Assembly (NCBI GenBank): GCA_025060245.1 | Contig: JANXCP010000002.1 | Span: 1 to 59,352, forward strand | Origin: Thermoanaerobaculum sp. | Lineage (GTDB): Bacteria; Acidobacteriota; Thermoanaerobaculia; Thermoanaerobaculales; Thermoanaerobaculaceae | Direction of reading: 5' to 3' | DNA length: 59,352 nt | Shown: positions 26,184 through 34,777 of the stretch, piece by piece | Position numbering within the stretch: position 1 is the first letter of the stretch | How the letters are laid out: each line of letters starts with the position of its first letter | The notes under the pieces: generated by a model | What the model was told of the DNA's origin: nothing | Seen by the model: only the letters and a program-made list of their open reading frames with translations | Database searches by the model: none | Position numbers and translations under genes: made by a program

Positions 26184-27277
26184 GCGAGGACCAGGGGTGC
26201 CCAGGGTGCGGCGCTTTCCCCCCGCAGCGCCCCGCCAAACAACAGCTTGTGAACCGTGTTCACCAACTGGCGGGTAGAACAATGGGCGGCCCAACGGAAA
26301 CTGGCCTGCAGGGCCCAGGGGGAACGCTCCCCAACCCCCAGCTCCGGCATTTCCCCCGCCGCCGACAATAACTTGGGATAGATCCGCCGCTTGAAGTCCC
26401 GCGGGTACCAAGCAGGTTGGGCAACCCGCCGCGGATCCAGGTCCGTCGCCAATCCGGCCCTCTCGGCCAACAACCGCACGGTGAGGGCGGCCACACAGGC
26501 CCTCGCCAACATACCCGCTGCCAAGTCCGCCGCCCGGCGACCGGAAGCCTGCTCACCGCGAAAGCTTTCCAGCACTGCGCCGTCGGCGAGCTGGCCCAAA
26601 AGGTAGGCCAGGCGGGGCCAATTGGCGCTCTGGCCTGCCTGCTCCAGCTCACTGGCAGAGCAGGTCCACGCCGCCGCAGTTTGCCGCGCTGCTTGGGCGG
26701 TGAGCTCACCGGACTGCCAGAGACTCCGTGCCGCCTGCACCAGCTGTCCCGGGGCAAATCCGTGGGCGGCAAAAAGCGCCTCCAGGACCTCCGGCTGCGC
26801 CAAAAGGTCTGGCGCCGCCTCCGCCACCAACTGGGTGAGGAGGGCCTTTTGCTCCCCGGACAACCTCACCTCCTCCCAAGGCTTTGGGGGTGGGGGTAAA
26901 GCCAGATGCTCCAGTTCCGCCACCGCAGCCAAAACCTCCACCAAAGGACCCGCAGGGGGTTGGGAGAGGACGGCAAAAAGCCCCACCCACAGGACCTCGC
27001 CCGCCGGGTTGGCCAACGCCTGGCCCAGGGCCCGCGCCGCGGCGGGGCCCAAGGCAAAGTAGGGCTCACCGTGGGGGATGAGGAGGAGGCGCTGGCTGGC
27101 AAAAAGGGAGGGCGTTTGCACCTCTTCGCACAACCGCGCCACCTCCCAGGGCGGATCGCACACCTCCTGTTGCCCTTCCGGGAAGTGGCGGAAAAACTCC
27201 TGCACAAAGGTGTTCTTGGCTCGTTCTAAGAGGTACTCGTCAGGGGTGGAAACGACGCGAACCCGAAACCGCTTCAG
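26150..27277 (-). CDS. holA: DNA polymerase III delta subunit HolA
   Basis: Clamp-loader delta subunit that opens the sliding clamp; divergent as usual for the family. The frame is open from a stop at 27281-27283. Residues encoded by 27277-27206 (KRFRVRVVSTPDEYLLERAK) match the start of the delta domain (a VYG-E-YLL-E pattern), so translation likely begins at the CTG at 27277, which overlaps the dksA-like stop as CTGA and follows AGGTGAG. The first ordinary start codon is GTG at 27205, which would cut 24 residues. The C-terminal WYPRDFKRRIYPKLLSAA and QLVNTVHKLLFGG fit the delta collar domain. The 3' end overlaps rsmI by 34 bases. Confidence 0.82.
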   Translation of the reverse strand: MKRFRVRVVSTPDEYLLERAKNTFVQEFFRHFPEGQQEVCDPPWEVARLCEEVQTPSLFASQRLLLIPHGEPYFALGPAAARALGQALANPAGEVLWVGLFAVLSQPPAGPLVEVLAAVAELEHLALPPPPKPWEEVRLSGEQKALLTQLVAEAAPDLLAQPEVLEALFAAHGFAPGQLVQAARSLWQSGELTAQAARQTAAAWTCSASELEQAGQSANWPRLAYLLGQLADGAVLESFRGEQASGRRAADLAAGMLARACVAALTVRLLAERAGLATDLDPRRVAQPAWYPRDFKRRIYPKLLSAAGEMPELGVGERSPWALQASFRWAAHCSTRQLVNTVHKLLFGGALRGESAAPWAPLVLAYASLFAACKS

Positions 27278-27627
27278 AGCTCACCTCGGTCCTGGAGCTC
27301 CTGACAGCTCAGGCAGTGACGAGCCCAGGGGACGGCGGCCAAGCGGGCCGCCTCAATGGGTTGGCCACAGTGAACGCAGAGGCCGTACTTGCCGTTGGCC
27401 AGCCGCACGAGGGCCTCATCAATGAGCTTCAGCAGCTTGCCTTCATTTTCCGTGAGGGAAAAGGAAAACTCCCGCTGCAGAGCAAAAGCTGCGCGGTCGG
27501 CAATGTCAGGGGCCCCGGTCTCACCCTCCACCTGCCCCAAGGCCCGCGCCCGGGCCATCCCCTCGAGGATCTCCTGACGCTTGGCCTCCAGTTCTCGCTT
27601 GACCGCCTCCAGGTTCGTGATGCTCAC
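27274..27627 (-). CDS. TraR/DksA-family C4 zinc-finger protein
   Basis: 117 residues: an N-terminal helical hairpin (LEAVKRELEAKRQEILEGM, then ALQREFSFSLTENEGKLLKLIDEAL) and a C-terminal zinc finger CVHCGQ...CLSCQE with Cys-x2-Cys pairs. DksA-type proteins insert into the RNA polymerase secondary channel, often with ppGpp, to adjust rRNA and biosynthetic transcription. Whether this is a true DksA or a paralogue is unclear. GTG at 27627 has GGAGG five bases upstream. A TATAAT lies just upstream, so it may be transcribed separately from rlmH. Confidence 0.88.
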   Translation of the reverse strand: MSITNLEAVKRELEAKRQEILEGMARARALGQVEGETGAPDIADRAAFALQREFSFSLTENEGKLLKLIDEALVRLANGKYGLCVHCGQPIEAARLAAVPWARHCLSCQELQDRGEL

Positions 27628-27646
27628 CCATGCCTCCAGCGCGCGG

Positions 27647-27652
27647 ATTATA
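27647..27652 (-). promoter_or_regulatory. Consensus -10 (TATAAT) before the dksA-like gene
   Basis: A perfect TATAAT 19 bases before the GTG; its TAA is the stop codon of rlmH. No good -35 is visible. It would give a short leader containing the GGAGG. Confidence 0.5.
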
Positions 27653-28133
27653 CCCTACGGTGGGGCTCGCCCCGGTGGTAGGAGCCTCCCTCCAACCAAT
27701 CCAGCGCCCGGTAAAGTTGCTCCAACACCAAAAGCCGCACCAGGGGATGGGGCAGGGTCAAGGGGGACAGGGACCAACGGGCCACAGCCCGGTCCAAGAC
27801 CTGCGGGTGCAACCCCAAGTCGGAACCAATGACGAAGGCCAAAGGACCCATGGGCAAATGGGTACCCACGAACTCCGCCAGCTCCCTGGTGCTCCACAGC
27901 TCCCCCTGGACATCTAAGGCCACCATCCGGCCAGCGCCCTCCGTGGCTTGGAGGATGCTGACCGCTTCCCGGCGCAAGGCCCCCTGGGGGTCGGTTCGCC
28001 GCCCGATTGCCAGGGGAATCCTGCGCTCCTCAAAGGTGAGGAGGCGGCGCAAGCGGAGACGATAGCGCTGGCAGAGGGTTTCCCACTCCTCCTCTGGCCG
28101 CGAGCCTACGTAAAGCAGCAGGATCCGCCTCAC
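27648..28133 (-). CDS. rlmH: 23S rRNA (pseudouridine1915-N3)-methyltransferase RlmH
   Basis: About 161 residues, normal for this SPOUT methyltransferase. The start [23 protein letters not shown] is followed by the SAM-binding knot [41 protein letters not shown] and the terminal GGSYHR. It modifies helix 69 of 23S rRNA. GTG at 28133 overlaps the upstream activator gene's stop as GTGA; the frame stays open for another 110 codons upstream but carries no RlmH sequence there. It ends inside the TATAAT of the next gene. Confidence 0.95.
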   Translation of the reverse strand: MRRILLLYVGSRPEEEWETLCQRYRLRLRRLLTFEERRIPLAIGRRTDPQGALRREAVSILQATEGAGRMVALDVQGELWSTRELAEFVGTHLPMGPLAFVIGSDLGLHPQVLDRAVARWSLSPLTLPHPLVRLLVLEQLYRALDWLEGGSYHRGEPHRRV

Positions 28134-29029
28134 GAGGGGCGCCTCCAGCGAATCAAGGTGCGGCGCGAGATGCCCAAAGTTCGCGCGGCGCGCGACACGT
28201 TGCCCTTTTCCCTTGCCAGCACGAACAGGGCGTACACCCGCATGGCTTGCGCCAGGGGGATGGGTCCCAGGTGGGGCACCAGCTCCTCCCACCGCCACTG
28301 GGCAAAATCCAGCGCTTCCACCCCCACCTCGGACCCCCGCTGAACCACGAGCGCCCGTTCCAGAACCGCCACCAGCTCGCGAAAGTTCCCCGGCCAGTGG
28401 TAGTGGAGCAAGAGCTCCTCCGCCTCGCGGGTCAGGTGGAGCGCCGGGTCTTTTCTGGCGAGCCATCGGCGTGCCGTGGGGAGGATGTCCTCACGACGCT
28501 GGCGCAGGGGCAGCAGCACCGCGTGCCAGCCGGCCAGGCGATGGTAAAGGTCGCGGCGGAACTCCCCGCGTTCCATTTTTCCCAAGAGGTCAGGCCCCAC
28601 CAGGGCCAAGACGCGGGCGCGGCAGCTCCGGGCTTGGGTGGCCCCCAGGGGAACGTATTGCCCCTCTTCCAAGACCCGCAAGAGGGCAGCTTGGGAAGCC
28701 GGCGACAGGGCGTCCACGCGGTCCAGAACTAGCGTCCCCTCCCTCACCTGTTGCAAAAACCCAGGCCGAGAGCGGGTGGCATCGGTGAAGGCGCCGGCCG
28801 TATGACCGAAGAGCTCCGCGGGAAACAGCGTTTCGGGAATCGCTGCGCAATCCACCACCACCAGGGGCTGACCGGGCCGCGAGCGACGATGGATGCGGCG
28901 GGCCAAAAAGCTTTTGCCGGTGCCGGTCTCACCTTCCAAAAGCAAGGGGAGCGAGGTCGGCGCGAACCGCGCCAACTCCTTGGCCAGCCTGGCCGCCTCT
29001 GGGTTGGCGCTGGCGTACAGCGGCGTCAT
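28130..29029 (-). CDS. Sigma-54 activator-like AAA+ protein with altered GAFTGA and Walker B motifs
   Basis: 299 residues: AAA+ domain plus a C-terminal Fis-type helix-turn-helix ([19 protein letters not shown]), with no N-terminal receiver or sensor domain. Walker A GETGTGKS (33-40), FRRDLYHRL (arginine fingers kept) and WPGNFREL (sensor II kept) are normal. However, GAFTGA is GAFTDA (79-84), Walker B reads LVLDRVD (Asp103-Arg104 in place of Asp-Glu), and sensor I is changed (ALVGPDL). It may therefore bind ATP without normal hydrolysis or sigma-54 contact. It overlaps rsfS and rlmH by four bases each, so it is embedded in the ribosome-maturation operon. Target genes unknown. Confidence 0.85.
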   Translation of the reverse strand: MTPLYASANPEAARLAKELARFAPTSLPLLLEGETGTGKSFLARRIHRRSRPGQPLVVVDCAAIPETLFPAELFGHTAGAFTDATRSRPGFLQQVREGTLVLDRVDALSPASQAALLRVLEEGQYVPLGATQARSCRARVLALVGPDLLGKMERGEFRRDLYHRLAGWHAVLLPLRQRREDILPTARRWLARKDPALHLTREAEELLLHYHWPGNFRELVAVLERALVVQRGSEVGVEALDFAQWRWEELVPHLGPIPLAQAMRVYALFVLAREKGNVSRAARTLGISRRTLIRWRRPS

Positions 29030-29394
29030 GGCACAGCGACGGCTCGCAGCGCACCGGTGATGTCAGGGGCATCCCCCCACAGCCGCTCCAGGGCGTAGTA
29101 CTCCCGGCGCTCCTCCTGAAAGATGTGCAGGACGAAATCCCCGTAATCCATGAGGATCCACGTCCCGAGGGTGTAGCCCTCCACCGACAGGGCGTGAACC
29201 CCCCTCTGGGACAAGGTGCGGTCCACCTCATCGGCCACCGCTTGTGCTTGACGGGGGGAGGCCACGGAGCAGATGACGAAGGCATCGGCAATGGAGGTCT
29301 TCCCAGAAACGTCCAAGGCCAGGAGGTGGAACGCCTTTTTCGCCTCCATGGCTGCCACCACCTGCTGCAGGCGAGCCCAAATCTCAGCATCCAT
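29026..29394 (-). CDS. rsfS: Ribosomal silencing factor RsfS
   Basis: 122 residues. Binds L14 on the 50S subunit and blocks subunit joining when nutrients are short. KKAFHLLALDVSGKTSIADAFVICS and GYTLGTWILMDYGDFVLHIFQEERREYYALERLW are the family signature (usual wording: W.L.D.GDVVVHIF). It overlaps nadD by 11 bases and the activator-like gene by four. The nadD-rsfS-rlmH order is widely conserved. Confidence 0.96.
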   Translation of the reverse strand: MDAEIWARLQQVVAAMEAKKAFHLLALDVSGKTSIADAFVICSVASPRQAQAVADEVDRTLSQRGVHALSVEGYTLGTWILMDYGDFVLHIFQEERREYYALERLWGDAPDITGALRAVAVP

Positions 29395-30052
29395 GGGACA
29401 CCTGGTGGTACAAGCCGTACTTCACCACCCACCGGTGCACTTCCGGTGGCACCAACTCGGAAATGGTTTGTCCCGCCTGCAGACGCTGGCGGATGAGACT
29501 GGCCGAGACGGGAAAAGGCTCGTGCTCCAAAAGGTAGATCAACTTGGCGGCAGGGGGCGGGTCGGGAACCTGCTGGAACAGTGTCACCGACACCAGCCGG
29601 CCACGCAGCACCTCCGGGGTACAGGCCAAGAGCTCCTCCCCCCAAATGGTAGCCCGCCGCAGTACCACCAAGTGGGCCAGGTCCACCAGCTCCTCCCAGC
29701 GATGCCAAGTGGTGAGTTGGGAAAAAGAGTCGCTCCCCATGAGGAAGTAGAGGGTGTCATTGGGATGGTGACGGGCAAACTCCCGCAGGGTATCCACCGT
29801 GTAGGTAGGCCTGGAACGCCCCAACTCCAGGTCGGAGACAAAAAAGCGGTCGTAGGGTTGGGTCGCCAAGGCCAACATGGCGAAGCGGTGGGAGTACGGG
29901 GCCATGACCGAGCCCTGCTTGTGCGGGGGGTCATAGGCCGGTACGAAGACCACTTGGGAAAAGCCAAAGGTTTCCGCCGCACCCACCGTGGGGATCAGGT
30001 GACCCAGGTGCACCGGATCAAAGGTCCCACCGAGGATGGCCACACGCCTCAC
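29384..30052 (-). CDS. nadD: Nicotinate-nucleotide adenylyltransferase NadD
   Basis: 222 residues. Transfers AMP from ATP to nicotinate mononucleotide, the step before NadE. The nucleotidyltransferase motif is [17 protein letters not shown], followed by [11 protein letters not shown] and the C-terminal [11 protein letters not shown] (the usual ISSTxIR). GTG at 30052 overlaps the obgE stop as GTGA. NAD synthesis is represented twice in the window, here and at the split nadE. Confidence 0.96.
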   Translation of the reverse strand: MRRVAILGGTFDPVHLGHLIPTVGAAETFGFSQVVFVPAYDPPHKQGSVMAPYSHRFAMLALATQPYDRFFVSDLELGRSRPTYTVDTLREFARHHPNDTLYFLMGSDSFSQLTTWHRWEELVDLAHLVVLRRATIWGEELLACTPEVLRGRLVSVTLFQQVPDPPPAAKLIYLLEHEPFPVSASLIRQRLQAGQTISELVPPEVHRWVVKYGLYHQVSHGC

Positions 30053-31038
30053 GGTTTCCCCAGCCGGTCAAACACCTGGCGCAAGAGCTCCTCCAACCCG
30101 CTACCCGTCACGGCGGAGATCACCACATAGTTTACGCCCAGTTCCCTGGCGAGCAAGGCCAACTCTTCCGTACGGCTCGGGGAGCTGATCGCGTCCGCTT
30201 TGGTGCCCACCAGCAGCGCCGCACGGTCCACCAGGGTGGGGTTGAACAGCTCCAGCTCCTGACGCAGCACCCTTGCCTGCTCAGCTGGCGGTACCTGCGA
30301 GGCCAGGTCCACCAGGTGGAGCAGCATCCTGCACCGCTCAACGTGTTTGAGGAAACGGTGGCCCAGGCCAGCGCCCATGGAGGCACCGGCAATGAGCCCT
30401 GGGATATCGGCAAAAACCAGCGAGCGCTCGCCCCAGGTCACCACCCCGAGGTGGGGTTCCAGAGTGGTGAAGGGGTAGTCGGCGATCTTCGGCCGAGCGG
30501 CAGAAAGCCTTGAGAGGAGGGTGGATTTTCCGGCGTTGGGCAAGCCCACCAACCCCACGTCGGCGATGAGCTTGAGCTCCAACTGGAGATGGCGCTCCTC
30601 ACCTTTTTCTCCCGCCTCCGCAAAGCGCGGGGCTTGTTGGGTAGGTGTGGCAAAGTGTTGGTTGCCCCGGCCACCCCGACCCCCTCGCGCCACGATCACC
30701 TCCTGACCCGCAGCCACCAAATCCGCCAACACCTCCCCCGTGGCCAAGTCGCGCACCACCGTACCGCAGGGCACCAGCACCACCACGTCTGCGCCCGCGG
30801 CCCCGGCTTGGTTGGATCCGCGACCGTGTTCTCCCTTCCTCGCTTTGATCACGTGCTTGTGGTAGAGGTGGGCCAGGGTGTTGTACTCCGGGGTGGCGCG
30901 GAAGATCACGTGCCCGCCGCGGCCACCATCCCCTCCGCTGGGCCCTCCCCGGGGGACGAACTTCTCCCGGCGAAATGCCACGCAGCCGTTGCCACCGTCC
31001 CCTGCCCTCACCACGAGGCGCACTTCGTCCAAGAACAT
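30049..31038 (-). CDS. obgE: Obg-family GTPase (ObgE/CgtA)
   Basis: 329 residues. Essential GTPase for late 50S assembly and growth control. The glycine-rich Obg fold covers about residues 1-158 ([30 protein letters not shown]). The G domain has G1 [21 protein letters not shown] and a G4-like VGTKAD. There is no C-terminal OCT extension. It lies in the usual rplU-rpmA-obg order, 103 bases after rpmA, and is translationally coupled to nadD. Confidence 0.97.
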   Translation of the reverse strand: MFLDEVRLVVRAGDGGNGCVAFRREKFVPRGGPSGGDGGRGGHVIFRATPEYNTLAHLYHKHVIKARKGEHGRGSNQAGAAGADVVVLVPCGTVVRDLATGEVLADLVAAGQEVIVARGGRGGRGNQHFATPTQQAPRFAEAGEKGEERHLQLELKLIADVGLVGLPNAGKSTLLSRLSAARPKIADYPFTTLEPHLGVVTWGERSLVFADIPGLIAGASMGAGLGHRFLKHVERCRMLLHLVDLASQVPPAEQARVLRQELELFNPTLVDRAALLVGTKADAISSPSRTEELALLARELGVNYVVISAVTGSGLEELLRQVFDRLGKP

Positions 31039-31141
31039 GGGCAGCTAGCCGGCGCCACAGCCGAACAGGGCAGAGAAAACCCCAGGACCGGAGGGCCTAC
31101 CCGCCGCTGTCCGGACTACCTGGTAGGGGTGAAAAATGGCC

Positions 31142-31399
31142 TTAATGGGTGGGTTCAACCGAGACAAACTTCCCCAGCCTGCCCCGGTCGCGGAAGCGTA
31201 CCCGGCCGGCGATGGCGGCGTACAGGGTATCGTCCCCTCCCCGGCGAACCCCCGTCCCTGGCTTCCAACGGGTTCCCCGCTGGCGAACGATGATGGTCCC
31301 GGGCAGGACCAGTTGCCCGTCTCCCCGTTTCACACCAAGTCGCTGGGCGTGGGAGTCGCGACCGTTGCGGCTTGAACCCTGTCCTTTCTTGTGCGCCAT
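31142..31399 (-). CDS. rpmA: 50S ribosomal protein L27
   Basis: 85 residues. [29 protein letters not shown] is the conserved start that reaches the peptidyl-transferase centre; no N-terminal cleavable extension of the Firmicutes type. ATG at 31399 has GGAGGGG three bases upstream. Second gene of the rplU operon, nine bases after rplU. Confidence 0.98.
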   Translation of the reverse strand: MAHKKGQGSSRNGRDSHAQRLGVKRGDGQLVLPGTIIVRQRGTRWKPGTGVRRGGDDTLYAAIAGRVRFRDRGRLGKFVSVEPTH

Positions 31400-31408
31400 G
31401 TCCCCTCC

Positions 31409-31726
31409 TCACGCCTCAATGGCGTCAATGCGAACCTCGTACAGCTCCTGCCGATGGCCCTTGGTCCGGCGGTACTGCTTCCGGCGCTTCTTCTTGAAGA
31501 CGATGATTTTCTCGCCCCGCAGGGAACGCAGGACCGTCCCCTTCACCGCGGCACCGGCCACCGTAGGGGTCCCCAGGCGAACCGCTTGTTCGCTGCGTAC
31601 CAGCACCACCCGATCAAAGACCACCTGGGTGCCCGGTTGGGCATTGGGCCACACCCGTTCCACGAGCACCCGCTGGCCCACTTCCACCTTGTGTTGCTTG
31701 CCTCCAGCTTCCACAATGGCGTACAT
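31409..31726 (-). CDS. rplU: 50S ribosomal protein L21
   Basis: 105 residues from ATG at 31726 (GGGGTG upstream). MYAIVEAGGKQHKVEVGQRVLVER is the family start and KRRKQYRRTKGHRQELYEVRI the basic, 23S-binding end. The frame is open 72 codons further upstream, but that part is unconserved and would cross the promoter. First gene of the operon that continues through rpmA to holA. Confidence 0.98.
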   Translation of the reverse strand: MYAIVEAGGKQHKVEVGQRVLVERVWPNAQPGTQVVFDRVVLVRSEQAVRLGTPTVAGAAVKGTVLRSLRGEKIIVFKKKRRKQYRRTKGHRQELYEVRIDAIEA

Positions 31727-31740
31727 GCGCACCCCACACA

Positions 31741-31753
31741 CCCCGTCACGGGG
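31741..31753 (-). promoter_or_regulatory. Short hairpin at the 5' end of the rplU leader
   Basis: CCCCG-TGA-CGGGG forms a five-pair stem at the predicted transcript start, just before the rplU Shine-Dalgarno. It might be an L21 autoregulatory or stabilising element; only the hairpin is seen. Confidence 0.3.
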
Positions 31754-31760
31754 AACTGTG

Positions 31761-31789
31761 TTTTTACCATGAGGGCTGAGCGCTGTCAA
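31761..31789 (-). promoter_or_regulatory. Promoter of rplU-rpmA-obgE operon
   Basis: -35 TTGACA (31784-31789) and -10 TAAAAA (31761-31766, preceded by TGG) with a 17-base spacer. The leader is only about 28 bases. This is one of the few near-consensus housekeeping promoters in the window. Confidence 0.8.
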
Positions 31790-31830
31790 ACCGGAGTGGG
31801 ATCCCCTCGGCCCCTTAAGGGGTCCGGTTT
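31785..31830 (-). terminator. Possible terminator of the GT2 gene, merging with the rplU promoter
   Basis: Inverted repeat AAACCGGA (31788-31795) and TCCGGTTT (31823-31830), enclosing the palindrome CCCCTTAAGGGG that contains the GT2 stop codon. On the minus strand the T run is short (TTT) and is part of the rplU -35. Plausible but weak. Confidence 0.4.
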
Positions 31831-32672
31831 TTGACCAAGAGATCAGCCAAGAGCCCCAGGATGAAGACTTCCAGAGCGGAGAGGGAGGTGAGAACGGTCT
31901 TATCGGTGAGGTTGTGCTCCCAAAAAAGGTCCCACAGGGCAAAGGCCACTGCCCAGACCCCTAAACCCAAGCTAACCGGCAAGAAAAAGCGCAGGGGGTC
32001 AAAGTACACCACCGCCCGCGCCAGGCTCAGGAGCAGTCGCCAGGTGTCGCGCACGGCACGAAACTTGGACTGGCCAATGCGCTTGTGGTAGCCAATGGGA
32101 ACCCAGCGCACCGCCCAGCTATCCAAGACCCCTGCTACGGTGAGGGTCGTGGTGAGGGAAAAGCCATCGGGCAGGAGCCGCCACAGGGCAAGCACCCGGC
32201 TGCGGCGCAGCACCCGCATGCCTGAGTTGAGATCGGGAATTCGGCTACCCAGGAGCAGCTCGGCTACCTTCTTCACCACCCACTTGGCCGGCCGACGCAG
32301 GAGGGGCACCTCCGCTCCCGGGGCCACCCGCGCTCCCACCACCTGATCCGCCCCCTGACGTACCGCCACGAGCAGCTCTGGCAAAGCCGCTGCAGGATAG
32401 GAGCCATCGGCGTCCAAGAGGGCGACGAACTCCGCCTGGGTCTGACGCAAGGCCCATTTCACCGCTGCCCCATACCCGCAGGGTGCGTCCAAAACCAGCA
32501 CCCGAGCACCCGCCTGCTGAGCCGCGCGGGCGGTACCGTCCCTGGACCCATCGTCCACCACGAGGATTTCAAAGGAGACAGGCTCCGCGGCCCGCTCCAA
32601 GGCATGGGAAACCTCGCGCACCACCTGGGCGACCGAAGCCTCCTCGTCGCGGGCAGGGATAATGACGGCCAA
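31815..32672 (-). CDS. Glycosyltransferase family 2, dolichyl-phosphate-sugar-synthase-like, with C-terminal membrane segments
   Basis: 285 residues. GT-A domain with AVIIPARDEEASVAQVV, EILVVDDGSRDGTA and the metal-binding ALLDADGSYP (DxD-like). RIPDLNSGMRVLRRSRV and the two C-terminal hydrophobic segments (about 225-250 and 260-280) resemble polyprenyl-phosphate glycosyltransferases. It probably makes a lipid-linked sugar on the cytoplasmic side, which the GT-C protein encoded just upstream could use. Start is TTG at 32672, 14 bases after the upstream stop, with only a weak Shine-Dalgarno. Confidence 0.88.
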   Translation of the reverse strand: MAVIIPARDEEASVAQVVREVSHALERAAEPVSFEILVVDDGSRDGTARAAQQAGARVLVLDAPCGYGAAVKWALRQTQAEFVALLDADGSYPAAALPELLVAVRQGADQVVGARVAPGAEVPLLRRPAKWVVKKVAELLLGSRIPDLNSGMRVLRRSRVLALWRLLPDGFSLTTTLTVAGVLDSWAVRWVPIGYHKRIGQSKFRAVRDTWRLLLSLARAVVYFDPLRFFLPVSLGLGVWAVAFALWDLFWEHNLTDKTVLTSLSALEVFILGLLADLLVKNRTP

Positions 32673-32686
32673 CGTTGGGTCACCCG

Positions 32687-34675
32687 TTACCAGGAGCCAC
32701 CTCCTCTTTCCTGCGGCGTTCGCAGGCGGTAGAGCTCCACGTTCCCCTCCCGCAGCAGCAATTCCAGGAAGCCACGAAAAAACTCGCGCAGGTTGGTTTC
32801 AGCTTGCTGGCTTTGCGGGGCAAAGTACTGGCTACGCCGGTTTAAGGCTGCGATGCGCTCCGCCTCGCGCCAGTTCACCAACAGGTGCGTCACCCCCATG
32901 GCCCGCAGCTCCTGGGCCATCGCCTGCGGGGTTGGCGACGCCTCGGCCAGCTCCGTGAGCAACGGCGGCTTAAAAGGGTCCTCCACCATCACCTCACGCT
33001 CAATGTACAAGCTCCTCGCCTCGGCCACCAGGAGCAGGCGCGCCTTAAGGGGAAGGGACTGGTTGACAAACTGGGCGGCGGGCCAGTAGTCCACCGCCGT
33101 TCGTAGCCACTGGGCGCGATCCATTTGTCCCAGGGCCACGCCCACCCGCATCATCACTTCCGGAGACAGACCCCCCAACGCCCCCCAGAGCACCGCAGCC
33201 GCTAGGAATCCGGACAACCAGCGCGCCGCTGCTGGCCTCCAGGCTTGCATCAGCTGGGCCCACGCCACCCCCATCACCGCCGCCGCCGGCACCAGGGCCG
33301 CCAGAAGATAGCGCGGGAGCTGTGGGAGCAGGCTCCACCCCACCACACCGGCGGCAAAACCCGCCATCAACAGCAGGCCGTCCCGTGGCCGCCGCTGCCA
33401 CAACCACAGCAGCGCCACGGGAAGCAGCATGAGGTATGCAGGGCCCACCAAACCCGCCGCACCCTGGGGGTTAAAGGTGCCCAAGAGCAAACCGGCAAGC
33501 GTCCTTTTGACCGTGGCCAGGAGGGCTTCCACCGTGAGCTCCCCACCCAGGAGAGCTGAAGAAGCGCCAGCGCCCACCGGTGAGGAGGAAAAGGCTGGGT
33601 ACAGGGGATTACCGGTGAGGACCCAGGCTCGTACAAGCCATGGCGCAAAGCTTGCCAAAAGACCTGTGAAAAACAGCGCGATGCCCACCGCCCCGCGGCG
33701 CCACCAGAGGCGCCTAGGGTAAACCACCACGGCGGAACCAACCACCACCAAGGCGGCAGGGGCCACCAGGGTCGCCACTACCAGTAGCTTGCACCCCATC
33801 GCTAGCCCAGCAAGCCCCCCTGCCAAGACCCAAAAACGCGGGTCCTGCTGCCGGTGCACGGCCACCAGCACAGAAAGCCAAGTGGCGGCAGCAAAGGCGG
33901 CCCCTCCCAGGTCACTGGCCGCCCAGGTGGCGGAGAGGACCACCGCAGGGGTGGTGGCAAACACCGCCGCTGCCCAACCACTGGGGGCACCCAGTTGCTT
34001 GGCCAAGGCCGCCACCCCAGCGGTGGCCAAGGCGCCCATCCACCAGTGCAGCAGTTGCGCTGACCACGGTGGGAGGATTGCTAAGCCGTAGGTAAACAGG
34101 GAGCTCATGGTGGCCGGCAGCAGGGAGTAGTCGTGGCGGGGAAAGACCACCAGTCGATGCCTGCGTAACCAGTGGAACGGCAGGGCCAAGTGGTAGTTCA
34201 GCTGGTCGTAAAAGGCGGAGTCCACCAGGGCAGCGAGAAACGCCAAAAGGGCCCCGGGGAGCAAGAGCACCCACGGCAAGCTCCACCAAAGCCGCGGGGA
34301 GGGGAACTGCGCCGACGCACGCCACAGCTGGAACGCCCCGAGGGCCGCCAAGCCAAGGGCGATCAACGCCACCAGCCAGCTGTACAAGAGGCTGGCCAGG
34401 CCGAGGAGCGTCGCCAGCAAAGCCAGAACGCCGCTGCCGGCGGCCAGGCGCAGCACCGCGGCGGTCAAGAAGGCTTCACCCACCAGGCACGGCCTGAGCC
34501 ATCCCCCCGCCCCCCAAGCGGCCAAGGTGAACATCGCCAGCCAGCCCAGCGCCACACCCGCCAGCACCAAAGGGGTCGGCGAGGAAACTTTTTGGTAGGA
34601 CCAAAGCACAGGCCCGGAAAGGGCGAGAAACGCTAGGGTCACAAGCCGCCAAAACCTTGGCGAGGCCGGCTCCAT
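32687..34675 (-). CDS. Polytopic GT-C-type glycosyltransferase
   Basis: About 662 residues with roughly a dozen membrane segments. LVDSAFYDQLNYHLALPFHWLRRH after the first segments is the acidic loop expected in GT-C enzymes using polyprenyl-phosphate sugars (ArnT/PMT-like). A soluble C-terminal part of about 150 residues follows. It probably transfers a lipid-linked sugar on the periplasmic side, with the GT2 gene downstream supplying the donor. The ATG at 34675 lies seven bases after TACAAT, fitting the leaderless pattern; another ATG nine bases earlier overlaps that hexamer. Acceptor unknown. Confidence 0.78.
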   Translation of the reverse strand: MEPASPRFWRLVTLAFLALSGPVLWSYQKVSSPTPLVLAGVALGWLAMFTLAAWGAGGWLRPCLVGEAFLTAAVLRLAAGSGVLALLATLLGLASLLYSWLVALIALGLAALGAFQLWRASAQFPSPRLWWSLPWVLLLPGALLAFLAALVDSAFYDQLNYHLALPFHWLRRHRLVVFPRHDYSLLPATMSSLFTYGLAILPPWSAQLLHWWMGALATAGVAALAKQLGAPSGWAAAVFATTPAVVLSATWAASDLGGAAFAAATWLSVLVAVHRQQDPRFWVLAGGLAGLAMGCKLLVVATLVAPAALVVVGSAVVVYPRRLWWRRGAVGIALFFTGLLASFAPWLVRAWVLTGNPLYPAFSSSPVGAGASSALLGGELTVEALLATVKRTLAGLLLGTFNPQGAAGLVGPAYLMLLPVALLWLWQRRPRDGLLLMAGFAAGVVGWSLLPQLPRYLLAALVPAAAVMGVAWAQLMQAWRPAAARWLSGFLAAAVLWGALGGLSPEVMMRVGVALGQMDRAQWLRTAVDYWPAAQFVNQSLPLKARLLLVAEARSLYIEREVMVEDPFKPPLLTELAEASPTPQAMAQELRAMGVTHLLVNWREAERIAALNRRSQYFAPQSQQAETNLREFFRGFLELLLREGNVELYRLRTPQERGGGSW

Positions 34676-34682
34676 GGGGGTC

Positions 34683-34688
34683 ATTGTA
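34683..34688 (-). promoter_or_regulatory. -10 (TACAAT) for leaderless GT-C gene
   Basis: TACAAT ends seven bases before the ATG at 34675 with GACCCCC in between, so there is no Shine-Dalgarno. It overlaps the alternative ATG at 34684. Confidence 0.55.
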
Positions 34689-34777
34689 ACGATTGGGTCC
34701 GCGAGCCGTCCGTTCCTGTGGGCGGGAGTCGGCGGCGGGAGCTGGATGCACCGACCCTCAGAGGAGGTGGGGCGAAC

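Noticed and set aside
28134-28466. In-frame extension of rlmH upstream
   Set aside because: Gly/Pro-rich shadow of the activator-like gene; RlmH homology begins exactly at the GTG at 28133.
31727-31942. In-frame extension of rplU upstream
   Set aside because: Crosses a near-consensus promoter and the GT2 gene; L21 homology starts at the ATG at 31726.
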